Assembly (NCBI GenBank): GCA_029856085.1
Contig: JAHQWI010000069.1
Location: forward strand, 1-45,284
From: Promethearchaeia archaeon
Lineage (GTDB): Archaea; Asgardarchaeota; Lokiarchaeia; Sigyniarchaeales; SOKP01
Length of the DNA: 45,284 nt
Direction of reading: 5' to 3'
Below are positions 26,757-35,731 of this stretch, in pieces. Every line of letters begins with the position of its first letter. Within the stretch, counting starts at the first letter, position 1. The notes under the pieces are model-generated. The model did not search any database. It saw nothing but the letters and a program-made list of their open reading frames with translations, and was not told the origin of the DNA. The translations under genes were made by a program, and so were the position numbers.

Positions 26757-27674
26757 ATGCCAAAGAATAAAGATAAAAAAATTAAGTGCCCTATTTGTAA
26801 TTATAAATTCATCCCAGAGGCATTTCATGTTGAAAAAACTAATTTTGATGCAATTGAATCTAAGGGTGAACTAATGCAATTTCAGAATGAAAAACACCAA
26901 GTTGTTGTGAAACCATATTCTTCAATTAAAGGATCATGGGTGACTTATTGTCCGGATTGTGGATTTATAATCAAATTTGCTGCTGAAGTTGGTAAAAAGG
27001 AGATATTGGAAGAAGCATCCCTTATAAAAAAATGGGGGGCTTTTAAGGAATTTGGCAAATCATATAAATACAGTTTTGCTCCTCAGGAAAAACCATTCAT
27101 GGATTATTTAGATTATTTTATTGAAAAGGTTGATAATATTAAAAATAAAATTAATACAGCTTTAGATGAAATAGATTTTACTAATTGGGGAAGCCCATAT
27201 CGAGAGTGGAAGCATAACAAAAACGTTGATGCTTTTAAATTCTTAATTAAATTTTATTCAAATTTAGAAGATTATTGCAACGCTCAAGTTGAGGATTATA
27301 AAAATAAAGATATGGCTGAAAAAATTTTAGAGTTAAAATTACCTGAGGATCTTGAAAGATTAATTCAAAATATAAGAGCATTAAGAAATACAATTGTTCA
27401 TGAAACTCATGAATTAACTGAAGAAGAAGAAAATAATATTGAAAGTTCATATACTCAGTTTATGTTTTATTTAGTCATGAAGCATTTGAAACCCTTAGAT
27501 TTAAATAAGATTGAAATTGAACCAGAGTATAATTTTATAGAAATCGACAAAATTAATCATGAGATCCAGAGTTTCTTACATTTATATTTGGGCAGTACTC
27601 TGGGAATTAAGGAATTCTACAATACGTTCTTAATCCCATTATTAAATGAGTTAGGTATTACTGTTAATTCCTAA
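26757..27674 (+). CDS. zinc-ribbon protein with HEPN-like C-terminal region
   Basis: Protein of 305 residues. An N-terminal zinc ribbon is formed by CPIC (11-14) and CPDC (65-68). The rest is helical. LRNTIVHETHEL contains Arg210 and His215 in the RX4H arrangement typical of HEPN RNase or RNA-binding domains, inside a helical setting with a following acidic stretch. This resembles the C-terminal HEPN parts of stand-alone prokaryotic proteins, but I cannot name the family. It is upstream of a histidine phosphatase gene by 83 nt on the same strand. It could be a defence or RNA-processing protein, or the RX4H could be coincidental. Confidence 0.65.
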   Translation: MPKNKDKKIKCPICNYKFIPEAFHVEKTNFDAIESKGELMQFQNEKHQVVVKPYSSIKGSWVTYCPDCGFIIKFAAEVGKKEILEEASLIKKWGAFKEFGKSYKYSFAPQEKPFMDYLDYFIEKVDNIKNKINTALDEIDFTNWGSPYREWKHNKNVDAFKFLIKFYSNLEDYCNAQVEDYKNKDMAEKILELKLPEDLERLIQNIRALRNTIVHETHELTEEEENNIESSYTQFMFYLVMKHLKPLDLNKIEIEPEYNFIEIDKINHEIQSFLHLYLGSTLGIKEFYNTFLIPLLNELGITVNS

Positions 27675-27757
27675 CATTCATTTAAAAATAATTAAAGAAT
27701 AAATAGATTCAAATCTTTTTCTTAATTTTTTAATTAAAATCATTTTCGAGAATAATA

Positions 27758-28480
27758 ATGGATGTTGAAAAAATCTGGAAAGAAGAAAATTGGACAGCTC
27801 ATGCTCGGACTATTATAGAGAACCTTAATAAATTTCCAGAAGATTCAAAGATAATTTTGGTTTTAAGGCATTCTCATAGGAATGAACCACAAATTATGGA
27901 AGAAGTTCATAAATTAAGATTAACACCTCAAGGTCATGCAATTGCAAAGAAGTTTGGTGAAAGCTTACCTAATAACAGACCAATTAGGATTTTTCATAGT
28001 ATTATATGGCGATGTGAGGAAACGGCAGAAAACATACATAATGGATTCAAAGAGGTTGGAGGTAAAAGCGAACTAATGGGCGAATTTTCACCTCTCTATA
28101 ATATTGGAATTGATAATCAATCTTTTTTAAAACAATTTAAAAATTATCATTTTAGTGAGATTTTGCTCCGTTGGGCAGCAGGTTTTTATCTTCCAGAAGA
28201 ATGGACACCGTTTACACAATATACTCAAAATGCTGCGCATCTAATTTGGAATCAACTTAAAGATGCTCCTGAAAATGGTATTGATATACATGTTACTCAT
28301 GATTGGCATTTAATGACATTAAGATTCGGATGGTTTGCTCTTCCGCCAGATAAGAGATGGGTATACTTTAATGGGGGCTTTGCATTTACATTTGAAAAAG
28401 ATCATATTCAGCTTTTAGATTATGGTGAATTAAAGCTTTTAGAAATTCCACATTGGTGGAAAAAAAGAAATAATTTTTAA
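27758..28480 (+). CDS. histidine phosphatase superfamily protein
   Basis: Protein of 240 residues with the phosphoglycerate-mutase/acid-phosphatase pattern. LVLRHSHR (34-41) holds the catalytic Arg37-His38, with Ser39 in place of the usual Gly of RHG. WRCEETAE (84-91) carries the second phosphate-binding Arg85. VTHDWHL (179-185) carries the second catalytic His181. The inserted middle region is rich in aromatics. The substrate may be a phosphorylated metabolite or phosphoprotein. It follows the zinc-ribbon/HEPN-like gene and is convergent with the second alpha/beta hydrolase. Confidence 0.82.
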   Translation: MDVEKIWKEENWTAHARTIIENLNKFPEDSKIILVLRHSHRNEPQIMEEVHKLRLTPQGHAIAKKFGESLPNNRPIRIFHSIIWRCEETAENIHNGFKEVGGKSELMGEFSPLYNIGIDNQSFLKQFKNYHFSEILLRWAAGFYLPEEWTPFTQYTQNAAHLIWNQLKDAPENGIDIHVTHDWHLMTLRFGWFALPPDKRWVYFNGGFAFTFEKDHIQLLDYGELKLLEIPHWWKKRNNF

Positions 28481-28492
28481 ATTTGTTTTATT

Positions 28493-29374
28493 CTAATTTA
28501 CCTTGGCAGTATTAGCAATTAGTGCTTCTATAATTTGAGGAGCAACTTCGGGGGGCATGCTATGTCCCATACGATCGATAATTAACAATTCTGCGCCGGA
28601 TATTGCTTCTGCAGTATCTATGCCCCCTTCAACACGAACAAGTGGGTCTTCTCTTCCATGAACGACAAGTGTGGGAACTTTAATTGATGCCAGTTTAGAT
28701 TTTCGATTACCATTTGCTGCAATTGCTGCTGCTTGTCGCATAATTCCCTGTGGATAAAAACAGCGATCATATGCTTTTGCTCGCAATTTGTAAGCTTGTT
28801 CCTCATTATAAGGAAAAGTTCCATAAGTAAGACGACCACGTCTTACACCCTCTTTAATATTTGCTTCACGATCCATTGGCAGTGGTGCAAATAATTCCTG
28901 CATTAATTCTTCCGAAGCTTGAGGTAGCTCAGGGTTTCCAGTAGTACTCATTATTGATGTAAGGCTTAATACCCTAGAAGGGTGTCTATATGCAATGACT
29001 TGCACTATCATTCCACCCATCGAAGCGCCGCAGATATGTGCCTTATCTATGTTTAGATCATCCAAAACACCAATTGCATCATCCGCCATATCTTCTAAGG
29101 TATATGGTACGTCAACACTTTCTCCTCTTACTATACTAGCATATATTTCCGGTAAATTTGGTAAACCAGCTTCTTCAAATTTAGTCGACAAACCCACATC
29201 CCGATTATCGAATCTAATAACAAAGAATCCTCGGTTTGCCAGATCTTCACACAATTCATCTAACCATGCTATCATCTGACCACCAAGCCCCATTACTAAT
29301 AATAACGGCTTTGATGAGGGATCCCCAAATGTATCATATTCAATCTCTATATTATTTACATTCACTTTTGGCAT
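28493..29374 (-). CDS. alpha/beta-fold hydrolase (paralogue)
   Basis: Alpha/beta hydrolase of 293 residues, paralogous to 24144-25025. The nucleophile elbow is GASMGG, the acid HGREDPLVR and the His RMGHSMPPE. FDNRDVGLSTKFEEAG and LSLTSIMSTTGNP are shared word for word with its relative. Differences cluster in the cap region (about 140-200), which commonly sets substrate choice in this fold. It ends 12 nt from the convergent histidine phosphatase stop. It probably hydrolyses an ester or lactone; substrate unknown. Confidence 0.88.
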   Translation of the reverse strand: MPKVNVNNIEIEYDTFGDPSSKPLLLVMGLGGQMIAWLDELCEDLANRGFFVIRFDNRDVGLSTKFEEAGLPNLPEIYASIVRGESVDVPYTLEDMADDAIGVLDDLNIDKAHICGASMGGMIVQVIAYRHPSRVLSLTSIMSTTGNPELPQASEELMQELFAPLPMDREANIKEGVRRGRLTYGTFPYNEEQAYKLRAKAYDRCFYPQGIMRQAAAIAANGNRKSKLASIKVPTLVVHGREDPLVRVEGGIDTAEAISGAELLIIDRMGHSMPPEVAPQIIEALIANTAKVN

Positions 29375-29511
29375 TATGTTAGCCTTTTGAATTATTTAAA
29401 ACCTAATTTATTGTTGAATAAATTAACCACTTTAAATTAATTTAATTAATTATTTATGATTATTATTCTAGACAGCTTCTAAAATTATTTTAAGCACTTT
29501 CTGATTTAAAG

Positions 29512-30459
29512 ATGAGAAATAAGTCTAAAAAAATCTTACGTTATAAAAATTTAATAATTTTATTTATTTTATATTGTGTCTTTTGGGCTGTTATAGTAGT
29601 AATCCTCCGTTTAATCCTTAAACCTAGTGATCGTATCTCATTAACTCATTTAATACCCTTGAATGATGTCCTTTTTGAACTCGCTTTTATATTCAGTTTT
29701 ATTCTTCCTCTTTCAAGTGTAATAGGCATATTTATTGGAGGTTATTTTATAGCACCTTTAATTTTATTTCTCCATAAGAAAATTTATGGGTCAAAAATGT
29801 ATTATGGGTTTCAAAAGGAGAAGTATATAAATAAGGTAAAATTGTTATCAAGGTCCTTCTTTCCTGTGTTAATGGCGATCAATCTATCTTCTATTTTCCT
29901 AACACCTAAGATTATAGAGTTCATTCTTGAAGCTGATATAATTGCAGAAATTGATACAGTATCAAGGGCACCTGTATTAACCCGATTTTTAGCCGAAGCT
30001 ATTTTGCTGACGATAACTTCTGGAATTGCTACACTGTTTTTTTCATCTGTTTGGTTTTTGAAAGATTCAGGAATTATATTTTCAAATAAGAAGAGATTAA
30101 TAAATTCAGATGAATCATTTATATTAAAATCAATTGGAGACTGGTTCCAAACTATTCTTCGAAGTTATGCAGGAATTGGCGCAATAATTACTTACATATT
30201 AGTAATTAATAATTTCATTACCAGTTTTATTGAAAACATTACAGTCCCCGGTAATATTCTAAATATTCCAGGTTTAATTTTATGGCTTGGATTACCACTT
30301 TATTTAGCAATATCTCTTATACCCGCTTTAATATTTAATGATATAATAATGAAGAAAAGGGTGTTATACATTAGAAATATTGGTAGAAAGTTAGGAATAG
30401 AGGATTCAGTGGAAATTACGTTTGAATTCAAAAAAAAAAGAGATTCAGTTGGTTTTTGA
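29512..30459 (+). CDS. polytopic membrane protein, unknown function
   Basis: Membrane protein of 315 residues with about six helices and basic, Lys-rich ends. I see no transporter, kinase or receptor signature. Its hydrophobic segments sit near 12-34, 55-85, 112-130, 158-182, 215-240 and 255-285. A cytoplasmic basic tail [11 protein letters not shown] closes the chain. Its last 15 nt overlap the 3' end of the convergent chemoreceptor gene. Such a helix layout might form a sensor input domain, but no output domain is attached. Confidence 0.68.
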   Translation: MRNKSKKILRYKNLIILFILYCVFWAVIVVILRLILKPSDRISLTHLIPLNDVLFELAFIFSFILPLSSVIGIFIGGYFIAPLILFLHKKIYGSKMYYGFQKEKYINKVKLLSRSFFPVLMAINLSSIFLTPKIIEFILEADIIAEIDTVSRAPVLTRFLAEAILLTITSGIATLFFSSVWFLKDSGIIFSNKKRLINSDESFILKSIGDWFQTILRSYAGIGAIITYILVINNFITSFIENITVPGNILNIPGLILWLGLPLYLAISLIPALIFNDIIMKKRVLYIRNIGRKLGIEDSVEITFEFKKKRDSVGF

Positions 30460-31986
30460 TTTAAATTTACCTTGTGGTTTCTCGACATTATGATATTTGA
30501 TTAATTCATCTTTTAGATTTTCAGCTAACGATCCTAGCTTATTTGCTGTAGCAGATACTTCTTCCATTGATGCTGTTTGCTCTTCTGCGGATGAATTAAT
30601 TTCATGAATAGATAAATTAGATGATTTAATCTTGTTAATTATCCCTGTTAATGCAAACCCCGTGCTTAAAACAGCATTTTTTGACTCTTCAGCAAGCTTT
30701 CTTACCTCATCAGCAACCACAGCAAAACCACGACCAGCTTCACCCGCCCTACCAGCCTCGATACTAGCATTTAATGCTAATAAATTAGTCTGTTCTGAAA
30801 TATTTACAATTAGATTAATAATATTTTCGATTTCAGCTGAAGATTCCATTACATCTTGGCTTTCAGAAGCCACATGTCGAGTTGACGAAGAGATTTCTTC
30901 AGCAGCAGCATTTACTTCACTTGCACTCGCTGATAACTCTGTTGCCATGTTTGCTACATTTACACTTGCTTCAGAACCAGTTTTTATAATCTTTTCCATA
31001 TTTTCATTGATATTTGTTATGCCTCTTGTTGTAGGAATAGCGACAGCAATCCCAATAATAGTAGTTAAAATCATAATTGTAATTACAATCACATATGACG
31101 TTATTGAGGTTACCATTGCCTGATTAATACTACTAGCTACTTCAGCGTCAACATCAAGTTCTAAGCTTTCTAAATTCGTTTTAATTACATATTCTCGATT
31201 GCTTATATAACCCTTTTGAGTTAAAAATAAATCAAGTAATGAAATTAGTGAGTCCGTATCAGTAAGAACAATAGGTTCAAAAATGGTGGAATACCAATTA
31301 CTAATATTACTCGCAAGCGTTTTATTTATCCCATCTGGGCTGTTAATTATCTCCTGTAAGTTATTTAAAAAATTATTTCCTAAATTAATGATCTCTTGTC
31401 TTAACCAAAATCTTTCTATACTTGATTTTTCTTCATCATATTCATGTATAATCATATTCTGATCTTTTAGATAAGAATTTAATTGTGTTGCACTTAGTAG
31501 CATGCTTGTTTCATTCTGACTTGATATTAAGTTATTTATATCTATCTCAGTTTGACTAATTTCAGAATCTATTATGCTCGAAATATTCCAATAAGAATCT
31601 AATAAATAAAATATTCCTTCAGTACTATCCATGGTGACATTATAAATAGTGTTGACATATTCAATTATTAGTACTATATTATATTCTAAATGGGGATTTA
31701 ACCTTTGTAGATTCTCCAAATGATCTATTACATTAGCAAATCTTCCATCAAAATCATCAATTGCTCCAATTATCTCTCCATCCTCATATTGGTCAATAAT
31801 TCGCAACATATTTTCCAATTGAAACTTAGCTTCATCAGCACTATCAACAGTTTCCATTTTATGCTGAGTCAAATCATTTATTGATGAATTAAGACTATTT
31901 ATTTGGATTATACTTGCTATTCCAATAGCGATACATAACCCAATTATTAATGCAAACCCTCTAGACAATCTTTTTCTTATATTCAA
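30445..31986 (-). CDS. methyl-accepting chemotaxis-type receptor
   Basis: Transmembrane chemoreceptor of about 513 residues. TM1 lies near 10-30, then an outside four-helix-bundle ligand region (about 35-290), TM2 (about 293-320) and a cytoplasmic coiled coil. The signalling tip is textbook: [20 protein letters not shown], then [25 protein letters not shown] domain is not obvious and the cytoplasmic arm is short. The longest frame starts at TTG 31998, but GGGTG at 31992-31996 sits 5 nt from TTG 31986 ([11 protein letters not shown]), which I prefer. No che or archaellum genes are in the window, so it must signal to components elsewhere. Confidence 0.88.
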   Translation of the reverse strand: MNIRKRLSRGFALIIGLCIAIGIASIIQINSLNSSINDLTQHKMETVDSADEAKFQLENMLRIIDQYEDGEIIGAIDDFDGRFANVIDHLENLQRLNPHLEYNIVLIIEYVNTIYNVTMDSTEGIFYLLDSYWNISSIIDSEISQTEIDINNLISSQNETSMLLSATQLNSYLKDQNMIIHEYDEEKSSIERFWLRQEIINLGNNFLNNLQEIINSPDGINKTLASNISNWYSTIFEPIVLTDTDSLISLLDLFLTQKGYISNREYVIKTNLESLELDVDAEVASSINQAMVTSITSYVIVITIMILTTIIGIAVAIPTTRGITNINENMEKIIKTGSEASVNVANMATELSASASEVNAAAEEISSSTRHVASESQDVMESSAEIENIINLIVNISEQTNLLALNASIEAGRAGEAGRGFAVVADEVRKLAEESKNAVLSTGFALTGIINKIKSSNLSIHEINSSAEEQTASMEEVSATANKLGSLAENLKDELIKYHNVEKPQGKFKSKTN

Positions 31987-32365
31987 AATGACACCCAATT
32001 TATTTACAAATATTTATTATAGATTTTTTAACATGCTATGTTCTTGATATCGAAGATCTTCTGATTCATTAATTCAAAATAAAAGGGTAAAAATCACATT
32101 TTTACGAGCTTTTTCCTTTTTTTAAACTTTTTGCACACTTACATAATCAAATTACCATATTTAAAATCAATCTTATAAAATTCTTTTACGTGTTAAATAT
32201 ACAAAATAAAATCAGTATTTTGATTTACTTGCAATTTTAGATTTTACCTTAATTCGAGATTAATTTAGTAAAATTTAATTTACGTGTACATAAATTACCT
32301 ATTTAAAAAATAATAAATTTAAATACAAATAAGGTTCAAATTAAAATAAAATCTGAAGTGAATTC
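31987..32365. promoter_or_regulatory. divergent intergenic region, chemoreceptor / acyl-CoA ligase
   Basis: About 380 nt of AT-rich DNA without a gene. It holds a perfect 10-bp palindrome GAAGATCTTC at 32052-32061 and a direct repeat TTTACGTGT (32185-32193 and 32278-32286). A TATA-like AAATTTAAATAC lies about 40 nt before the ligase ATG. The repeated element could bind a regulator of the acyl metabolism genes; this is a guess from position only. Confidence 0.3.
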
Positions 32366-34027
32366 ATGAAAATTGTAGAAGGATTGCTGACCAACCCAAA
32401 GGGAAATTATCAATTAAACACTATTAATCTTATGAAACATGCAATAAGGAATTTCTCTAGACAAGAAATTGTTAGTAGGAAAATAGATGGGAGTTTGTTT
32501 CGCTATACATATAAAGATTCTTATGCAAGAATGCAACAATTAGCAAATGCTCTAGAATCAATTGGAGTAAAAGTAGGTGACAGAATAGGAGTTTTAGCAT
32601 GGAACCATTATCAACATTTTGAGATATATTTTGGGCTTCCTGGTACTGGAGCAGTAATGATCACGCTAAATCTACGTCTTTCTCTACAAGATTTATCTTA
32701 TGTAATTAATCATTCAAATACTTCACTTATTATTGTTGATGAAGATTTGATCCCCGTGGCTGAATCAATTTTATCCTCATGTAAGAAAGTTAAAGGATTT
32801 ATAATTATTACTGAGAAAGATCTAAGTGAAATAGAAACAAAATTGGATCCTATCTATAGTTATGAAGAACTTTTAAAAAATGCCTCTCCCCATTATGAAT
32901 GGCCATATCTTGATGAAAACTCTGCATATGCTGCCTGTTATACAACTGGAACGACTGGTAAACCAAAAGGAGTGTATTATTCACACCGATATGTTTATCT
33001 TCAATCTATTGTGTTTACAGCTCAATTTTCGATGACTGCAAATGATGTTGTTTTTCAATTGGTTCCGATGTTTCATGTTATTGGGTGGTCCAAGCCACAA
33101 GCTGCAGTTTATGCAGGCTCTAAAATAGTTTTTTCTGGAAGGTGGACCTTGGATGATCTTGAAGAGCTTACAAATATAATGGTTCAGGAAGAAGTTACTG
33201 TTTCTGGGGGTGTTCCTGCTGTGTTTATGGCTATGCTCGAAATTATACGAAAAATGGATCAAAAACCAGATCTTTCAAGTACTCGTCTGATTTGTGGTGG
33301 TTCAGAGCCTCCAATTGCATTGATGCGTGGCTTTTGGGATGAAACTGGTGGTGAGATAATTCATTCTTACGGTTCCACCGAAGCAATGGCAATAACTACA
33401 TTGAATTTCTTCAAACCTTGGCTTAAAAGGGAATTAACAGAAGAAGAATTATGGGATCTTAAGAAAAAACAAGGAACAATCGTTTCTGGGCTTGATATAA
33501 AAATTGTGGATAAAGAAGGTAATGAACTTCCACATGATGGAAAATCTTCTGGGGAGATACTCCTACGTGGACCTTGGATTTTAACAGGTTATCACAATGC
33601 TCCTACAACAAAAGACAGTTTTACTGAAGATGGGTATTTTAAAAGTGGTGATGCGGGCACTCTTGATCCGGAAGGATACCTAAAAATAACAGATAGGATA
33701 AAGGATGTGATAAAAAGCGGTGGTGAGTGGATTAGTTCAATCGATATGGAGAATGTATTGATTTCGCATCCAGGAGTCCTTGAAGCTGCTGTTATTGGAG
33801 TTCCACACCCAAAATGGGATGAGAGACCTATAGCATTAATTGTATTACGAGAAGATTATAAATCTGTGAACCAAAATGAGATTCATGAACATCTTTCTAA
33901 AGTATTTGCTAAATGGCAGCTTCCTGATGAAATTTTATTTATCAACTCACTCCCAAGGACCAGTGTAGGAAAACTTGATAAAAAAGTAATGAGAAATAAA
34001 TATAAAAATATCTATTCAAAGGATTAA
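32366..34027 (+). CDS. medium/long-chain fatty acid-CoA ligase (AMP-forming)
   Basis: ANL-superfamily acyl-CoA synthetase of 553 residues. Motifs in order: the phosphate loop TTGTTGKPKG (193-202), the adenine motif SYGSTEA (334-340), SGDAGTLD (427-434), the hinge DRIKDVIKSGGEW (443-455) and the catalytic Lys in SVGKLDKK (533-540). Spacing and SGGEWISS fit the medium/long-chain fatty-acid ligase branch (FadD/AlkK-like). It activates a carboxylic acid with ATP and CoA in the cytoplasm. An HSL-type hydrolase gene starts about 22 nt after it and a hotdog thioesterase lies convergent, so the block handles acyl esters and acyl-CoA. Confidence 0.92.
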   Translation: MKIVEGLLTNPKGNYQLNTINLMKHAIRNFSRQEIVSRKIDGSLFRYTYKDSYARMQQLANALESIGVKVGDRIGVLAWNHYQHFEIYFGLPGTGAVMITLNLRLSLQDLSYVINHSNTSLIIVDEDLIPVAESILSSCKKVKGFIIITEKDLSEIETKLDPIYSYEELLKNASPHYEWPYLDENSAYAACYTTGTTGKPKGVYYSHRYVYLQSIVFTAQFSMTANDVVFQLVPMFHVIGWSKPQAAVYAGSKIVFSGRWTLDDLEELTNIMVQEEVTVSGGVPAVFMAMLEIIRKMDQKPDLSSTRLICGGSEPPIALMRGFWDETGGEIIHSYGSTEAMAITTLNFFKPWLKRELTEEELWDLKKKQGTIVSGLDIKIVDKEGNELPHDGKSSGEILLRGPWILTGYHNAPTTKDSFTEDGYFKSGDAGTLDPEGYLKITDRIKDVIKSGGEWISSIDMENVLISHPGVLEAAVIGVPHPKWDERPIALIVLREDYKSVNQNEIHEHLSKVFAKWQLPDEILFINSLPRTSVGKLDKKVMRNKYKNIYSKD

Positions 34028-34038
34028 TACTAGAAAAT

Positions 34039-34044
34039 GGTGAT
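34039..34044 (+). promoter_or_regulatory. ribosome binding site GGTGAT before a non-AUG start
   Basis: GGTGAT is complementary to the usual archaeal 16S 3' end and lies 5 nt before ATA at 34050. The codons after this ATA (CCA ATA TTT GAC) read on without a stop into the hydrolase. An ATG would be expected at exactly this place. Confidence 0.5.
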
Positions 34045-34049
34045 GTAAT

Positions 34050-35102
34050 ATACCAATATTTGACATATCAAAAATCAAACGACCTGAGATTCTAAAAGTT
34101 CTTGAATTACGTGAAAAATTAAGACATCAAGCAGCTTCAGAATTTTTCAAAGACGAAGAAAATCAAGTGATTAATTTCCCAATCCTTTGGGAAAAAGTAA
34201 CTAAGGGCAATATTCGGTGGTTCAAAGATGAAGATACAGAAGGTTTGTTATCAATGGAAGAAATGCTCTTCATAGCAAAACAACACCGTTTTGTAGTAGA
34301 ATACCGATCCAATTACCATCAAGAACAGGCATCATTTATGAAAGAAGCAAAAATTGAACCCGTGGATGCTGATGGTGTTCCCGCTGAATGGGAATCAATT
34401 CCTGGAGCTGTTGAGGAAAAAGTTATTTTATACCTTCATGGTGGAGGCTATATAATGGGATCTCCAAATTTTACTCGGATGATTTCTGTTAGACTAGCTA
34501 TGACCACAAAAATGCGTGTTTTAAGTATAAATTATCGTCTAGCACCTGAACATCCATATCCTCAAGGTTTAGAAGATTGCATTATTTCTTATAAATGGCT
34601 GTTATCGATAGGTATGGATCCAAAAAATATTATTATATCTGGAGATTCTGCTGGAGGTTACTTCACATTACTTACTCTTGTGCATCTTCGAAATGAAGAT
34701 ATCCCTTTACCAGCAGGAGCTATTGTATTTTCCCCAGCCACTGATATGGCAATGACAAGTGAATCTTTTAATAAAAACGCACCTACCGATCCCATTCTTG
34801 CTGACATAGGAATTTATTGGTGGGTAGAATGTTATTTAGCAGGAACGGATCCTTTTAGTCCCGTCGTATCTCCTCTTTATGCTGATCTAACAGGTTTACC
34901 ACCAATTTTAATTCAAGTAAGTACAAGCGAAATGCTCTTTGATGACGCTGAAAAGTTTTTTGAACGAGCAAAAAAAGCAGGAGTCGATGCTACTTTGCAA
35001 ACATGGGATGCTACTTTGCATGAATTTCAAATTTATGATTTGCCCGAATCTATAGAAGCATTCTCTAAAGCAAGTGAATTCGTTGAAAAATTATTTAAAT
35101 AA
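34050..35102 (+). CDS. HSL-family alpha/beta hydrolase (esterase), apparent ATA start
   Basis: Hormone-sensitive-lipase type esterase. Counting from GTG 34167, it shows the oxyanion motif HGGGY (91-95), the nucleophile in GDSAGG (Ser161), an acid near SEMLFDDA and His285 in DATLHEF. INYRLAPEHPYP is a family hallmark. GTG 34167 gives 311 residues, but the same frame is open and protein-like for 39 more codons (IFDISKIKRPEILKVLELRE) back to ATA 34050, which follows GGTGAT with perfect spacing. I therefore place the start at 34050, as a non-AUG start or an ATG-to-ATA change. Cytoplasmic, in an operon with the acyl-CoA ligase; it may release the acid the ligase activates. Confidence 0.82.
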   Translation: MPIFDISKIKRPEILKVLELREKLRHQAASEFFKDEENQVINFPILWEKVTKGNIRWFKDEDTEGLLSMEEMLFIAKQHRFVVEYRSNYHQEQASFMKEAKIEPVDADGVPAEWESIPGAVEEKVILYLHGGGYIMGSPNFTRMISVRLAMTTKMRVLSINYRLAPEHPYPQGLEDCIISYKWLLSIGMDPKNIIISGDSAGGYFTLLTLVHLRNEDIPLPAGAIVFSPATDMAMTSESFNKNAPTDPILADIGIYWWVECYLAGTDPFSPVVSPLYADLTGLPPILIQVSTSEMLFDDAEKFFERAKKAGVDATLQTWDATLHEFQIYDLPESIEAFSKASEFVEKLFK

Positions 35103-35111
35103 TTTTTTTTT
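35103..35111 (+). terminator. poly-T transcript end
   Basis: Nine T residues begin at the stop codon of the HSL-type hydrolase, in the short gap before the convergent thioesterase gene. Confidence 0.45.
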
Positions 35112-35119
35112 CTGTTTAG

Positions 35120-35521
35120 TTATTTTATTTTAAAAATCGAAAAAGTTCCAATTGCTTTACTAATAAGATTTTCTTTATTCATAATTTCAGATTCAAGAAC
35201 ACTAATATTTTTACCTTTATGAATCACTTTTGTCTCACATCTTATAGTACCATCTTTTACGGGTTTAAAATAAGCAATTTTGACTTCAATTGTTGCACAT
35301 AGTTCATTTTCTTCCAGTAGAGAATATAATGCTGCACCCATACCCGTATCTGCCATTGAATACATAACACCCCCATGTAGAAATCCGTGTGGATTCATTA
35401 ATTTCTTCTCAACGTTTAAAGTGCATAGTGAATATCCCGTTTCAAGCTTTGTAAACATTAAACCAATTAAATCACCGAATGGATGAAAACCTTCAGTTTG
35501 TAGATGAAATTTTTTTGCCAT
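35120..35521 (-). CDS. hotdog-fold acyl-CoA thioesterase (PaaI-like)
   Basis: Single hotdog domain of 133 residues. NPHGFLHGGVMYSMADTGMG carries the family motif HGG plus the helix residue Asp that acts in PaaI-type thioesterases. ATIEVKIAYFKPVKDG and the paired strands to the end complete the fold. It likely forms a tetramer and hydrolyses aryl- or acyl-CoA to the free acid and CoA in the cytoplasm. Convergent with the ligase/hydrolase pair, it would oppose the ligase and could rescue trapped CoA. Substrate range cannot be read from sequence. Confidence 0.88.
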   Translation of the reverse strand: MAKKFHLQTEGFHPFGDLIGLMFTKLETGYSLCTLNVEKKLMNPHGFLHGGVMYSMADTGMGAALYSLLEENELCATIEVKIAYFKPVKDGTIRCETKVIHKGKNISVLESEIMNKENLISKAIGTFSIFKIK

Positions 35522-35731
35522 AATCTAAATGTGAATATTATTCTTCCTTAATAAAACCCATAAAACACGATATTTATTAAGGAAACTCTCTTACATGAAT
35601 AATATAATTTTATGGTAAACTCTCATATCTCATGAAAAGTTAAATTAAATTACTACCGATAAATTTATAATTTTTAAGAATAAAAAAAATTAAATCTCTC
35701 TAAGAAACTTAACATATCTCAAGATAGAACG

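Noticed and set aside
30632-31123. Plus-strand frame of 163 codons inside the chemoreceptor gene
   Set aside because: It is the reverse complement of the Ala/Ser-rich signalling coiled coil, a usual source of long shadow frames.
34037-34048. ATG at 34037 or 34043 as the hydrolase start
   Set aside because: Both are in another frame and meet TAA at 34046-34048. They overlap the GGTGAT site instead.
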